Positions 34,021 through 44,877 of a stretch of DNA of 64,000 nt are shown here, piece after piece (within the stretch, counting starts at the first letter, position 1; the number at the start of each line of letters is the position of its first letter). Source of the stretch: Aphrocallistes beatrix (taxonomy: Eukaryota > Porifera > Hexactinellida > Sceptrulophora > Aphrocallistidae); assembly GCA_963281255.1 (NCBI GenBank), contig OY725499.1:1744096-1808095 (forward strand). Direction: 5' to 3'. The position numbers were made by a program, and so were the translations under genes. Under the pieces are notes generated by a model. The model worked only from the letters and a program-made list of their open reading frames with translations, ran no database searches and was not told the DNA's origin.

Positions 34021-34616
34021 AGATTTTTTGATGATAGTTGTATTCTATGCGAAGAATATTATATAGACATTCCATTACAATTTTAGTCTTCTATCATCTA
34101 AATTGTTGAGTTATAGCAGAAAAACGAAATTTCTAATTATAAAAAAGGTTACAATGACAACATAATTCAATGATGAGACGAGATTTTCATCTGAGGGCAG
34201 AAATTAGTAGAGCCATAGCCAAAAGACTCCCACATGCCAAAAATCAGCTTTCAATGCCTGGCAGTTTAATCAATCAATTCAATACAGATACATATGTATA
34301 TAGTATATACAAGCGCTTCGCTTGCTTGTGCTGCAGGGCTGGCGGACATTTTGTGGGCACCTGGGATCACATTGATTAATTATAAGGGAGATAACATCTC
34401 TAAATACGTCTGTCCTAATGTTATAATGGACATCGCACGAAAAATCACCAAATTTGTCAATTTTTACAATTAAGGTTATAATTAAGCAATGTAAGCCCAG
34501 GTGCCCAAAGGGCGAGTCCGGACGACTCAGTGTCTACCTGCCGCGCAGCGCTAGCAAGCGAAATGCGCTTGTATTTATTTAAATTCACCACATTAATCGC
34601 GTTTTAATAGAAAGGA
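34021..34616 (-). mobile_element. Family A copy with another family A foldback inside its TA tract
   Basis: The core (34021-34285) lacks the 3' GC end. The 5' terminus (ATTAATCGCGTTTTAATAG, ending AAGGA at 34616) is present. Between them, inside the TA tract, lies an A-derived foldback at 34310-34571. Confidence 0.75.
34310..34571. mobile_element. Family A foldback: two 3' ends facing outward
   Basis: It begins with a minus-strand 3' end (CAAGCGCTTCGCTTGCTTG after A at 34309) and ends with a plus-strand 3' end (GCAAGCGAAATGCGCTTG before T at 34572). The middle contains the inverted pair TTGATTAATTATAAGG / GGTTATAATTAAGCAA. It is a deletion or inversion derivative. Confidence 0.7.
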
Positions 34617-34800
34617 TGATATTTACTTTTTTTGAAAAATTGTATTTAATTACCCCGCCAATGACACGGGGTCCATTCTATTTATAGCTTGGACCCCGAA
34701 TTTCTAAAGTATCCCCGCCCAAAATGACTTAAACGGAAATGAGTTAGCAAAATCCATAGTACATTGATGGGCTAAATAAAATTTCAAAATATCCAGCTTA
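34617..34800. other. Unassigned, partly piggyBac-like MITE sequence
   Basis: GGGGTCCATTCTATTTATAG and CCAAAATGACTTAAACGGAA resemble the interior of 28327-28444. Boundaries are unclear. Confidence 0.35.
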
Positions 34801-35325
34801 TCCTTACTATTAAAACTCGATTATTGTATATTTATATATATATATATCTGTAACGAATTGATTGAAGAAACTGTAGGACGCAGAAGGCTGATTTTTGGCA
34901 TGTGGGAGTCTTTTGGCTATGGCTCCAGTAAGTTCTGAGCTCAGACCAAAATGTCGACTCATCATGGAATTATGACGTCATTGTCACATTTTTAAAAGTT
35001 AAGCAACACAGTTATTCGGGCATAACTCAGCCATTATAGGAGATAGAAGGCTGAAATTTTAATAGAATCTGTATCCTAACACGTCTCACATATGATGCAA
35101 CTATCATCAAAAAATGATGACTCATCACTTTGCTATGACGTCATCGTTACTCATCAAAATTTTACAAATTGACAAATTTGGTGTTTTTTCGAGTGATATC
35201 GATTTTAAAACTAAGATGGACATATTTAGAGATGATATATCCCGTTTAATTAACCAATGTCACCTCCAGGCGACCGAAGGGAGCCTCCGGTGGACACGAA
35301 GTGTTCGCCAGCCGCGCAGCGCTTG
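34801..35325 (+). mobile_element. Family A element, full length
   Basis: 525 bp from TCCTTACTATTAAAACTCG (after A 34800), through a TA tract, ACGAATTGATTGAAGAAACT, GATGACTCATCA and TTCGAGTGATATCG, to the end GCAGCGCTTG before T (35326). The terminal CAAGCG arm is partly lost. Confidence 0.88.
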
Positions 35326-35663
35326 TTTCTCTTAAATTCGGATTTCTGCCTCCTATTCCTAAATTTAACATGTGCAATCTAATCATCCACAGTTTTGCTC
35401 GAAATGCAGTATCATCAAGACTTATGAAAACGCTGTTTCCACATTTTTTAAAATTCAATTTAAAACTTCATTTCTTTTCGATGGTACAATAGTGGGATGA
35501 ATTATCATCGGTGTCTGTGATCATTACTCACATCTTTTGAACGGATTATCTAATTGGAAATATTTTTATCTGTGGACTTGAGTCCTACTCGACATGTAAT
35601 AGCATCAATATTAAAGTAAGAATATTTGAATCATTAGATTAAACATTTTTGCTATTACATATA
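35326..35663. other. Unassigned DNA
   Basis: No supported feature in about 340 bp. Confidence 0.35.
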
Positions 35664-36194
35664 CAGGTGGTCAACAGATAATCTATTGATTTAAAAATGT
35701 TATACGCGTATTTCAGGAACTTCATCTCAGATTTTTAAGAATGACCACTCGTTTTATTGCCCAAACTTATACATTTTGATATTTACTAGCAAAATACCGT
35801 TAGATTGTCTTTGCGTTTAGAGACTGAATTGAAATCAACATTGTGAAATGGTACTATGCAAATGTTAAGAGTCTAGTCAGAACACAGAACACTTTCAAGA
35901 GAATTTACAAGTGTAAAACAGCTTGCCAATAAACCAGCACCAGGTACAGTTTTCAATGCTAGAACCATCCTTTGTGTTCTGACTATACTCTTAACATTTT
36001 TATAGTACCATTTCACAATGTTGGCTTTCATTTCAGTCTCTAAACGCAATGACATATTCTAACGGGATTTTTGCTAGTAAACATCAAAATGTATTAGTTT
36101 AGGCAATAAAACGAGTGGTCATTCTTAAAAATCTGAGATGAAGTTCCTGAAATATAACATTTTAAATTCAGTAGATTATCCGTGGACCACCCTG
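35664..36194. mobile_element. Tc1/mariner-derived foldback MITE with transposase N-terminal remnant
   Basis: 531 bp, ends CAGGTGGTCAACAGATAATC and an inverted GATTATCCGTGGACCACCCTG-type end, TA on both sides (35662-35663, 36195-36196). Arms are about 250 bp. A minus-strand frame (35873-36055) reads ETEMKANIVKWYYKNVKSIV, like the helix-turn-helix start of mariner-type transposases. The element probably arose by inverted duplication of a transposon 5' end. Confidence 0.75.
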
Positions 36195-36317
36195 TAAATT
36201 GACTAATATGTTTTCGAAGAAAATTGGACTAACTTTACTGAAATACGAAGTACAGATATTATCTTTCATAACAAAGCCTCACAAAACTGTTAGGATAAAT
36301 ACTAATGCTTACATTAT

Positions 36318-36323
36318 TTTAAT
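36318..36323 (-). terminator. Possible poly(A) signal ATTAAA for PNUTS
   Basis: On the minus strand ATTAAA lies about 95 bp past the PNUTS stop codon. It is the closest plausible signal, and unproven. Confidence 0.35.
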
Positions 36324-36416
36324 GTTATTTGAATAGTTAAATATTGATTTGTTTTAGTTAGATGGAAAATTATTTGTACAAAGATGTTATAAATTTAAAG
36401 CGAAATAATTTTTAAA

Positions 36417-38474
36417 TCAATGAATAAAATTGCAATTTTGAGCATTTTTGCAAAATCCACGTAGAAAGTGCTGACAATATCTGGTATTCCTCCCCCTACC
36501 TCTAGCAGATTTTGTTTTTTTGAGTATTGGGTTGCGGTGAGAAGAAAAAAGTTGTAAATCATGTTTAAATACATTATCTTGAATAGCTTGTTTAGGAGAC
36601 ATTATATTCATGCGAGTATTTCTTTTTGAAGGATCGATCTGGTTGATATTAAATATAGGAGTATTCGAAATGCAATTAGAGCCTAAATTTGGTATTAGTG
36701 ATGTGGTTGGTAAAGGAGTAAAAGGGAGTAACATTGAAGGTGAATTATGTTCAAGCAATTTATTATGTTGAAAATTAGAGAGGTTCTTATTCAGAGAATC
36801 GATATTCATATCTTTACCTAATTGAGGTTGAGAAATTATTGAGTTTTCTTGTGATATTTCCTTTCCAGGTTCGTAATGGGGAATGATTTTTGGTTCTCTA
36901 AAAGTTTGGACATCCTCTATATCAGGTTCTAATGGATCATCAGGAGCGCATTCTTTATTTAGAAATAATAATGCTAAAACTGATCGTTCACGGGTCAACT
37001 GAACTTCCTTCTCCTCACTTTTGGAACCATATACAACCAAGGGATCTGGAATATCTATCTTTCTTGGGTGTATCCATTCGACTAATGCTAACATCCGATC
37101 ATTTGCAAATATTCTAGCTAGAGCAGTTCTTTCTGCCAGCTTCTCCTGTTGAATTGCATCGTAAAAACTACCATGTGAGTGGAAGTTTGCCTTTTCTGAG
37201 TCATCTAATTCAATATAACGCACTTCAGCTAATTTTTCATCCGATGCCCAAGTTACTTTTTTTTTAATTGATGACACCTTTAAATTATCGTCAAAAATAT
37301 TCTTTTTAGAGCATGATTTCCCTTCATCTTCAAACTCAATACACTTCTCTTGAGTAGGAGATATTATAGGACGGTGGAAGTTATCTGAGGAATTAGTATC
37401 TGGTGTTTGTCCAAACGATCTAATTTTTTGCTGTACTGTGTTGTATGAAGAATTCCTTTTAACATTAAGTTTTTTTAAGGATGTCGATTCCAAAAAAGCT
37501 TCAGAAAATTTTTTACTTTGTACTAAGCAGGTATTTGGAGAAAATATTGATGCCTCACTTGAATTTGATTCACTTCGCTTTATTAATGGCTTATTGACTG
37601 AGTTACGTGAGTTTATACCTCCATAGAATCGTAAAATTGGTTCCTTTGTATCGCATGATTGAATTGAGAAATTATCAGAAGAAAGGTTATCTTTAACAGT
37701 GATAAAAGCCTTATTTCTCTCTGAATTATACACATCAGAATTTCCCCTATCAATTTTACTTTGGAGAGAAACCTTATACAACTTTGTTGGTACAACTGTA
37801 TTATATTTATCATGATGCTCTTGTCCCTTTATCCGAGTATTTGAAATGATTGTATCAGTGAATAAATCTGACGTTGATATATGATTCATGGAAGATGTAG
37901 AATCTGTTGATTGTGATTCAGTAGTACTGGTAGCTGAAAGTACAAGTTTATTCTTCTGAGATTCGAGAACTATGTTTTTAATGTTTGGAACATTTTGATA
38001 TCCTTTTAGATAAGTTTTCCATTTTAATAGCACACGTTTAGCCACAGTCTGGAGTTCTTGATGATCTGATTTACTAAATTGTTTCACAATTTTTCCAACA
38101 TTTCCTTCTTTCAGATTATCAATATTTACTGGAAATTTTAGTAATAAATGAACAATTTCCACAATTATTGAATAATCTCTACGTTCTTTAGCTATCTTGA
38201 GCCACTCAATCAGAATAACCCAACCTCGAGAATTGACGAAACATTCTAAAGTGCTTGGAGCTTTAGTTTGCTTTAGAATATTTAAAACAATACATTGGGT
38301 AACTAGCATATAACTTGCCTCCATAACTTTGACCAATAAATTCACATCATTAGAACTTCTCAAACAACCAGTATTGCCCATGATTGGTTCTAACCTATAT
38401 AAAAGTTCCCGAGGATTATCCATCCAAACATGTTTATCTGTAAGAGAAGACCATTTATTTGGAATCTGAACCAT
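36417..38474 (-). CDS. PPP1R10: PNUTS / PP1 nuclear targeting subunit (PPP1R10) homologue
   Basis: The product is 685 aa from the chosen ATG. PNUTS targets protein phosphatase 1 to chromatin and RNA polymerase II in a complex with WDR82 and TOX4. Visible features: an N-terminal TFIIS-like helical domain (about residues 20-155; VMEASYMLVTQCIVLNILKQ, NVGKIVKQFSKS); a Ser-rich linker; a PP1-docking RVxF-type motif K406-V407-T408-W409 followed by the conserved YIELDDSEKANFHSHGSF; the family block EWIHPRKIDIPDPLV to ALLFLNKE (about 465-525); and a C-terminal CCCH zinc finger C667-x7-C675-x5-C681-x3-H685, after which the protein stops at once. The frame is open 21 codons upstream to 38537, but those residues are hydrophobic and unlike the family, so they are probably 5' UTR. 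Vertebrate PNUTS is longer (about 940 aa), mainly because of a Gly/His-rich tail missing here. No intron interrupts the coding region. Confidence 0.92.
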   Translation of the reverse strand: MVQIPNKWSSLTDKHVWMDNPRELLYRLEPIMGNTGCLRSSNDVNLLVKVMEASYMLVTQCIVLNILKQTKAPSTLECFVNSRGWVILIEWLKIAKERRDYSIIVEIVHLLLKFPVNIDNLKEGNVGKIVKQFSKSDHQELQTVAKRVLLKWKTYLKGYQNVPNIKNIVLESQKNKLVLSATSTTESQSTDSTSSMNHISTSDLFTDTIISNTRIKGQEHHDKYNTVVPTKLYKVSLQSKIDRGNSDVYNSERNKAFITVKDNLSSDNFSIQSCDTKEPILRFYGGINSRNSVNKPLIKRSESNSSEASIFSPNTCLVQSKKFSEAFLESTSLKKLNVKRNSSYNTVQQKIRSFGQTPDTNSSDNFHRPIISPTQEKCIEFEDEGKSCSKKNIFDDNLKVSSIKKKVTWASDEKLAEVRYIELDDSEKANFHSHGSFYDAIQQEKLAERTALARIFANDRMLALVEWIHPRKIDIPDPLVVYGSKSEEKEVQLTRERSVLALLFLNKECAPDDPLEPDIEDVQTFREPKIIPHYEPGKEISQENSIISQPQLGKDMNIDSLNKNLSNFQHNKLLEHNSPSMLLPFTPLPTTSLIPNLGSNCISNTPIFNINQIDPSKRNTRMNIMSPKQAIQDNVFKHDLQLFSSHRNPILKKTKSARGRGRNTRYCQHFLRGFCKNAQNCNFIH

Positions 38475-38755
38475 ACTAATTGTTACGATAACATTTAAAA
38501 AATATAATACTGTGTAGAACAAAAAAATATTTATCACAATAGTATACTACATAATTATTAAGTTCCGTAAATTTGTAAACTAGATTAAAAGAGATGGTCC
38601 CAATTTTGGTTCATTCATGAAGGTCCAGCCTGACGGTCTAGCCAGGATTTCATTTGTTGTAATGCACTGGTGATGGAGAATCACATTGTGGTGCACGTAC
38701 ACAGCAAAATGATTGACAGTAACCTCCCGAATATATCATCGTATTACCCAATTTG
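38475..38755. promoter_or_regulatory. 5' flank of PNUTS, unassigned
   Basis: About 280 bp between the PNUTS start and foldback G must hold the core promoter if the gene is active. No clear TATA or initiator element can be named. Confidence 0.3.
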
Positions 38756-39060
38756 GTACAATTGCAGTATCTTACACCCCCCAACTTTTTGTACGATGGT
38801 CAAATCGCTATATGCACCGTTATAGAACTCGTTGAAAGAAGCTTATAGAGCAAAATATGTCAAAAATCGGTCCACAAACAAAAAAGTTACGACAAATTTC
38901 CTATCTAAGCCAAATCCTATAGGGAAAATTGTATTAGTCACTCCAGTCAAATTGCATTGGTTTATGCATTGCAAACTACCATAGTAATGCGCATACTAGA
39001 TGTTGAGGTTAATCACACTTCTTCAATTACGTATTCCTCTATATTGTTTATACTAGATGC

Positions 39061-40461
39061 GTTTTGTTACGCAATTTATGATGTCATACTTAACTTAAAA
39101 TATTACGTAACTTTCTGAAAAGTTTAACAAATGAGTCAAAATTTGTCAAGCATTTCAATTGTACCACTTAAAATTAATAGAGTATGCAATCTATTTGAAT
39201 TCTTTAAAAATCTCTTCTAATTTTGAAGATTCAAAAGCAAATCTTAAGGTTGGCCTTTCCTATGATAGCTAACTTTTGACTTATTCAGCCGATTCATTTA
39301 ATTTTTTCAGTGCAGATTTGAATCGCAGAGTTATCTGCAAAACTGCATTAATAATTGAAATTACTCAAACGACAAAAAATTTTTTAAAAAATTTGGGCAA
39401 TTTACAGGGAAAAAATCGGAAACAATATTCTTACAATCTTTTAGAAACTTTTCAAATTCATTCATAAATCGATAAGCTAACTAATGAACAGACATATTTT
39501 TGAAATTTTGAAAATTGTTAAAAATTCACACCAAAACACCCGAGGTATTTTATTTTAAGTAATTTTGACACTATTTTTTTGATAATTCTCTTATTATTCC
39601 TAATATCAAAATTCTGTCTGTTCATTATGTTCTACTCTTCGAGATCTATCAGAAACCGTTATGTTTTCGCCCCTAGGTTGAATTTTCAAAAAGTTATCAA
39701 CTTTATAATTGCTGAAAAAAAGTCCCAGAAAATAGGTTTTAAAAAATATTTATATATGCCCCTCAATATCCATCCGTATATAACTGCTTTAGAATATAAA
39801 ATAGCATACAAATATCCATATTCGACAACTTATAGCAGTACTAAACTTCAAAATATGGTATATGAAAAATTTTGACCGTCAAAAGTGTGAATAAGTGGTC
39901 ATTGATGGCTGGACCCCAAAAATAGCCACATTCAATAGTGTCTGCCGGAATCCCAGATCAATAACTTTTTTTAACCGTGTCAAATCATTATTTGAATCCT
40001 CAATTCGTGTCCCTCATTGAATTTCCAGCAATTTGATATATATATTGACCATAGTTAGAGAATCTTTTGGATGTCCATGCATAGCAACGGCCAGGAATTT
40101 TTTCACATTCCTGATCGTTGCTAGGGACCCGCAGTCAAAAAATTTCTCCGAATGTGTCCAATATATATATCAAATTGTTGGAAATTTAATGCTGACCATG
40201 AATTTAGCATCAAAACTATGATCTGACATGGTTTAAAGAAGTTATTGACATGAGACAAAAATGTGTCCTTCTTTGGGCGACACCAGGTGGTTCAAGTGGC
40301 TCTAAGTGGCAAAATATTGGCTTTGAAATTCTGAAAATCGAAATTTTAGAACCCCTTTAGGTATCTAAAAATGGTTAAAAGGTCTTTTGGTTGATTTTTG
40401 ATAAAAAACAAAATTCCCATAGGAAAGGCCAACCTTAAGTTATCTTGGAGAATAAGGCCCC
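39061..40461 (-). mobile_element. J2 MITE, interrupted by C2
   Basis: It is the complement of the J1 MITE at 53864: GCAAATCTTAAG is split at TTAA by C2. The end AGAATAAGGCCCC follows at 40449-40461. The other end is truncated near 39061. Confidence 0.7.
39248..40434 (+). mobile_element. Family C element C2, intact ends
   Basis: 1,187 bp with ends GGTTGGCCTTTCCTATGATA and TAGGAAAGGCCAACC, TTAA at 39244-39247 and 40435-40438. It carries the unoccupied form of the site used by foldback B1 (near 39852). No coding sequence. Confidence 0.9.
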
Positions 40462-41000
40462 AGATCCCTTATTATAGTGATTACCAAGTGTTCCTGGACC
40501 TCTTTTTCGTCTAGATCAGGGGTTCTTAACCGAAACAATCATGTTACCCCATGCGGAATTTCACGACATCCTCCCCCCCTGACTTATTAACATTAAATTG
40601 TAGTACAATATTCTTTAACCAACGGTCTGAATATTATAGTATACCGTGTATTTATCTAATATTCTAGATTCACAAAGAATCTGACTGGAAATAAAATAGT
40701 GTAGTATAAACAATATAGAGGAATACGTAATTGAAGAAGTGTGATTAACCTCAACATCTAGTATGCGTATTACTATGGTAGTTTGCAATGCATAAACCAA
40801 TGCAATTTGACTGGAGTGACTAATACAATTTTCCCTATAGGATTTGGCTTAGATAGGAAATTTGTCGTAACTTTTTTGTTGTGGACCGATTTTTGACATA
40901 TTTTGCTCTATAAGCTTCTTTCAACGAGTTCTATAACGGTGCATATAGCGATTTTGACCATCGTACAAAAAGTTGGGGGTGTAAGATACTGCAATTGTAC

Positions 41001-41246
41001 CCACAATTTAAAACAGATTGTTACGATCTTAACATTCAACCGCATGATTTTATTGCAATGCATTTTAAAGTTTTAGTTTATACTACAAGTTAGCAGTGGT
41101 GCGAATCAACTATGATAGTATACAACAGATATAAATCCGCATCAACTCATTTACAAATTTTTTATTTCATCGTATATTGTTCACATCTAAGTAGACTGAT
41201 TCAACAATCCAATGAATCACTCAAAACTTGAAACGAAAATAATAAT
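41001..41246. other. Unassigned DNA
   Basis: About 245 bp, with faint similarity to the family I MITE (ATGAATCACTCAAAACTTGAA near 41211). No firm feature. Confidence 0.3.
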
Positions 41247-43276
41247 ATTTGATGTTTTTTTAATGATATGGACCTCAATATTTTGGCCCCTTTAGATATT
41301 ATAAGACACTAAGATTTAGGAAAAAGGCATATAAAAACCGATAAAAATAGCTTTATAAGGGAGTTTATTTGTAAAATGTTCTGGACATGGCCAGTGTGAT
41401 ATCAGCTATTTAGCGACATTTGTATCTAAAAAAAAATTCTGATTATTTTAAAAAAGATTGTTCAGATCCGACCATTTGTTCGTAAAATATTGATTATTAT
41501 GGGTAAAGTTCGGGCATCATACCTCTCTATGGTCCCAAAAGAGGCCGATGTCATATCTTAAAAACTATTGAGGATATATAATATATTATAAACTTAATAG
41601 CTACTTTGAACACATATCCCATTATTAGATTTGCCATTTTATAATATATTCAAAGTTCTCCATAGAATTGGTATTACAATTCAATCAATGATAAGTCGAG
41701 AAATATTTAATTTTTGACAAAGTGATGTTTGAGGAACCTATATATTATCATATATATCCTTTCATTTAAGCTAAACAATCAATGCAATTGTCGCAAATAA
41801 TGTGTACAGAAAAATTGGAGCACATTTCATAATTATTTTGGAAGTTCTGGACTTTTCCCTACAAGATTCGGTCAAAGCCCCCCCCCATTTAAGGTCCAAA
41901 AACAGATACCTCCCTTCTCTGAAATATATGGCCAAATTCTTAGCTCTCAATTCCTGATGTAATTTTAAGGTTGGCCTTTCCTATGGGCATTTTGGGGTTT
42001 ATTCAAAAATATGCAAAAAGACCATTTTAAACAATTTTAGATCCCTAAAGGGGTTTAAACATTAATTTCGATTTTTAGAATTTCATTGCTAAATTTCGCC
42101 ACTTGGAGCCACTTGTATCACCTGGTGTCGCCCAAAAAAGGACACATTTTTGAAGCGAAATGTCTCATTTCCATAACTTCTTTGAACCATGTCAGATCAT
42201 CATTTTAATGCCAAATTCGTGCTCAGCACTAAATTTCCAGCAATTTGATATATATGTATATTGGACACATTTGGAGAAATCTTTTGGCTGCGGGTTCATA
42301 GCAACGGCCAGGAATGTGAAAAAGTTCCTGGCCGTTGCTATGCACGGACTTCCAAAGAATTCTCCAAATATGGTCAATATATATATCAAATTGCTGGAAA
42401 TTCAATGGGGGACCCGAATTCAGAATTCAAATGGTGATCTGACATGGTTCAAAGAAGTTATTGATCTGGGATTCCGGCGGATACTATCGAATGTGTTTAT
42501 TTTTGCGTGGCCAGTCATCAATGACCAGTTTTTGACTCTTTTAATGGTGAAAATTTTTGATATACCATATTTTGTTGAGTACTGCTGTAAGTAGTCGAAT
42601 ATGGATATTCGCTTGTTATTTAATATTCCAAAGCTGTTAAAACTAATGAAAATTGAGAAACATATATAAATATTTCCTAAATCCTATTTTCTGAGACTTT
42701 TTTTTCAGCGATTATAGAGGTGATAACTTCTTGTAAATTCAACATAGGGGCGAAAACTCAACGGTTTTTAATAGATCTTGAAGAGTAGAACATAATGAAT
42801 AGACATAATTTTGATATTAGGAATAAAAAGATAATTATGAAAAAAATAGTGTCAAAATTACTAAAAATAAAGTTCCTCGGATGTTTTGCAGTGAATTTTT
42901 AACAATTTTCAATATTTCAAAAATCTGTCTGTTCATTAGATAGATCATCCATTTATGAAAGAATTTGAAAAGTTTCTAAAGGGTTGGAAACATATTGTGT
43001 CCGAATTCTTCCTTGTAAATTGACCAATTTTTTTAAAAATTCTATTATATGTTGAATTATTTCGATTATTAATGCAGTTTTGCAGATAACTCTGCGATTC
43101 AAATCTGCACTGAAAAAATTAATTGAATCGGTTGAAAAAGTCAAAAGTTAACTATTATAGGAAAGGCCAACCTTAATAACAGTATATATATGCTTCTTTG
43201 ATATTATTGTACAACGTCCTATGGAATGCTAAGTTTTAAATTTTATCTTGTGATGACGCAGCATTTTTCGAAAGTC
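41247..43276 (+). mobile_element. Family D fragment D4 with nested C3
   Basis: 41247-41964 and 43177-43270 follow D1 (4667-5460) in the same orientation. The C3 element splits them at TTAA. Both outer ends are truncated, and the right side joins the inverted D2. Confidence 0.75.
41969..43172 (-). mobile_element. Family C element C3, intact ends
   Basis: 1,204 bp, inverted relative to C1 and C2, TTAA at 41965-41968 and 43173-43176. It also shows the uninterrupted B1 target (near 42555-42570). Frames inside it are not conserved between copies. Confidence 0.9.
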
Positions 43277-43968
43277 CTAACTTGGAAATGAAGCATACCG
43301 CCTTCGAAAAACTATGTGATTTGGCTTACAGCACACGATGAAAGTAGAGCTATAAGAGATGTTAAGCGTGGGCAGGTATCTCCGTCTAGAAATACTTGCA
43401 CATTCCAAACCGTTTTTGATTCTCATTTCTAGTTTTTGAGATATAGTATCCCAAAGTCTGTTTTTTTCGTTTTTGCAAACGCATCTTAATAATGGTAGAA
43501 ATCCGACACTAAAAAATTGTTTAGGACATACAAGGAAACAAATGCTTCCAAAATCGAATCAAAGATAGTCTATCATATTTGCCACTTCATAGGAACAAAA
43601 TAAAGTTAAAAAGTCAAAAACTGTAGATTTTATCGGTGTCTGAAAAAAAGGGCCAAAAAACGGCGAAAATGTCTATTATTTGGGAAATCAGGAATAAAAT
43701 AATCAAGTTACAAGATTTCGAAAACAAAGTGGTCATCTGTTCATCGCCTAATGATATGGAACAACTCTTGAAATTTTCAAACCTCTATCTAAAAGTAATT
43801 TAGACTTAAAAATTTTTAAAGACAGTCAATTTTGAAACTTTAAAGTTCAGAGATATATAGATATTAATTTTAGATGTTAAGAATGTAAAATGAGTTATCA
43901 AAAATGAACAAAAGCATTTACAGGCATTTATTCGCATTTATGCTGATGATTTAGGTCCGAACCAAATA

Positions 43969-44877
43969 TCCTTACTATTAAAACTCGATTAATGTTATTT
44001 ATTCAATTATTTATATATTTATATATACAAGCGGGCTTCGCTTGCTTGCGCTGCGCGGCTGGCGGACACTTTATGTCCGCCGGAGGCTCCCTTCGGTCGC
44101 CTGAGGTCACATTGGTTAATTATAAGGGAGATAGCATCTATAAATATGTCCATCGTAGTGTTAAAATCGATATCACTCAAAAAATCACCAATTTTGTTAA
44201 TTTTAAAATTTTTGATGTGTAATGATGACGTCATAACAGAGTGATGAGTCGTCATTTTTTGATGATAGTTGCACTATATGTGAGGTATGTTAGTATACAG
44301 ATTATATTAAAATTTCAGCTTTCTATCTCCTATAATGGCTGAGTTATGCTCGAATGTGTTGCTTGTGTTGCTTAGCTTTTAAAAATGTGACAAACGTCAT
44401 AATTCCATGATTTTCGTTTGAGCTCAGAATTTACTGGAGCCATAGCCAAAAGACTCCCACATGCCAAAAATTAGCTTTCTATGACCAGCAGTTTCTTCAA
44501 TCAATTCGCTACAGATATATATACACATTAATCGAGTTTTAATAGTAAGGATATATATATATATATATATATATATGTAACGAATTGATTGAAGAAACTG
44601 CCAGTCACAGAAAGCTGATTTTTGGCATGTGGGAGTTTTTTGGCTATGGCTTTGGAAGTTTTGAGCTCAGACGAAAATATCGAATCATCATGAAATTATG
44701 ACGTCATTGTCACATTTTTAATAGTTAAACAATACAGTTATTCGAGCATAACTCAGCCATTATAGGAGATAGAAGACTGAAATTTCAAGAGAATCTGTAT
44801 ATTAATATACCACACATATGATGCGATTATCAACAAAAAATGATGACTCATCACTCTGTGCAAGCGAAGCGCGCTTG
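43969..44877 (+). mobile_element. Family A copy inserted in D2 (outer copy, internally deleted)
   Basis: It starts TCCTTACTATTAAAACTCG after A (43968) and ends CAAGCGAAGCGCGCTTG before T (44878). Without the nested copy it is 385 bp, having lost most of the GC-rich interior. Joining the two flanks gives AACCAAATA-TTTACGTAAA, which matches uninterrupted D1 (complement of 5657-5680, one substitution). The insertion therefore added no target duplication. Confidence 0.9.
44028..44551 (-). mobile_element. Family A copy nested in the TA tract of another A copy
   Basis: 524 bp, complete: 3' end CAAGCGGGCTTCGCTTGCTT at 44028 after A, 5' end at 44551 before T. The TA tract of the outer copy continues directly on both sides. 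Confidence 0.9.

Larger units (their letters stand above)
38756..41000. mobile_element. Foldback element G with nested J2 and C2
   Basis: Inverted arms of about 305 bp (38756-39060 and 40690-41000) begin GTACAATTGCAGTATCTTAC at each end. Between them lie a Harbinger-like MITE fragment (J2), interrupted by a C element, and a short hAT-like end (40516, CAGGGGTTCTTAACC). I cannot recognise a target duplication. Superfamily unknown. Confidence 0.75.

Noticed and set aside
38475-38537. Upstream ATG at 38537 as the PNUTS start
   Set aside because: The extra 21 residues are strongly hydrophobic and unlike any PNUTS N-terminus. The ATG at 38474 fits the family better, and a later one at 38423 is possible.
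42160-42594. 144-codon frame inside C3
   Set aside because: The frame is not conserved between the C copies and covers the non-coding central palindrome.
43969-44551. Family A as a MITE with 26-bp terminal inverted repeats
   Set aside because: The second inverted end belongs to another copy. Full copies at 12414, 31734 and 34801 have the TCCTT end on one side only, and the apparent repeat arises where one copy sits in another's TA tract.
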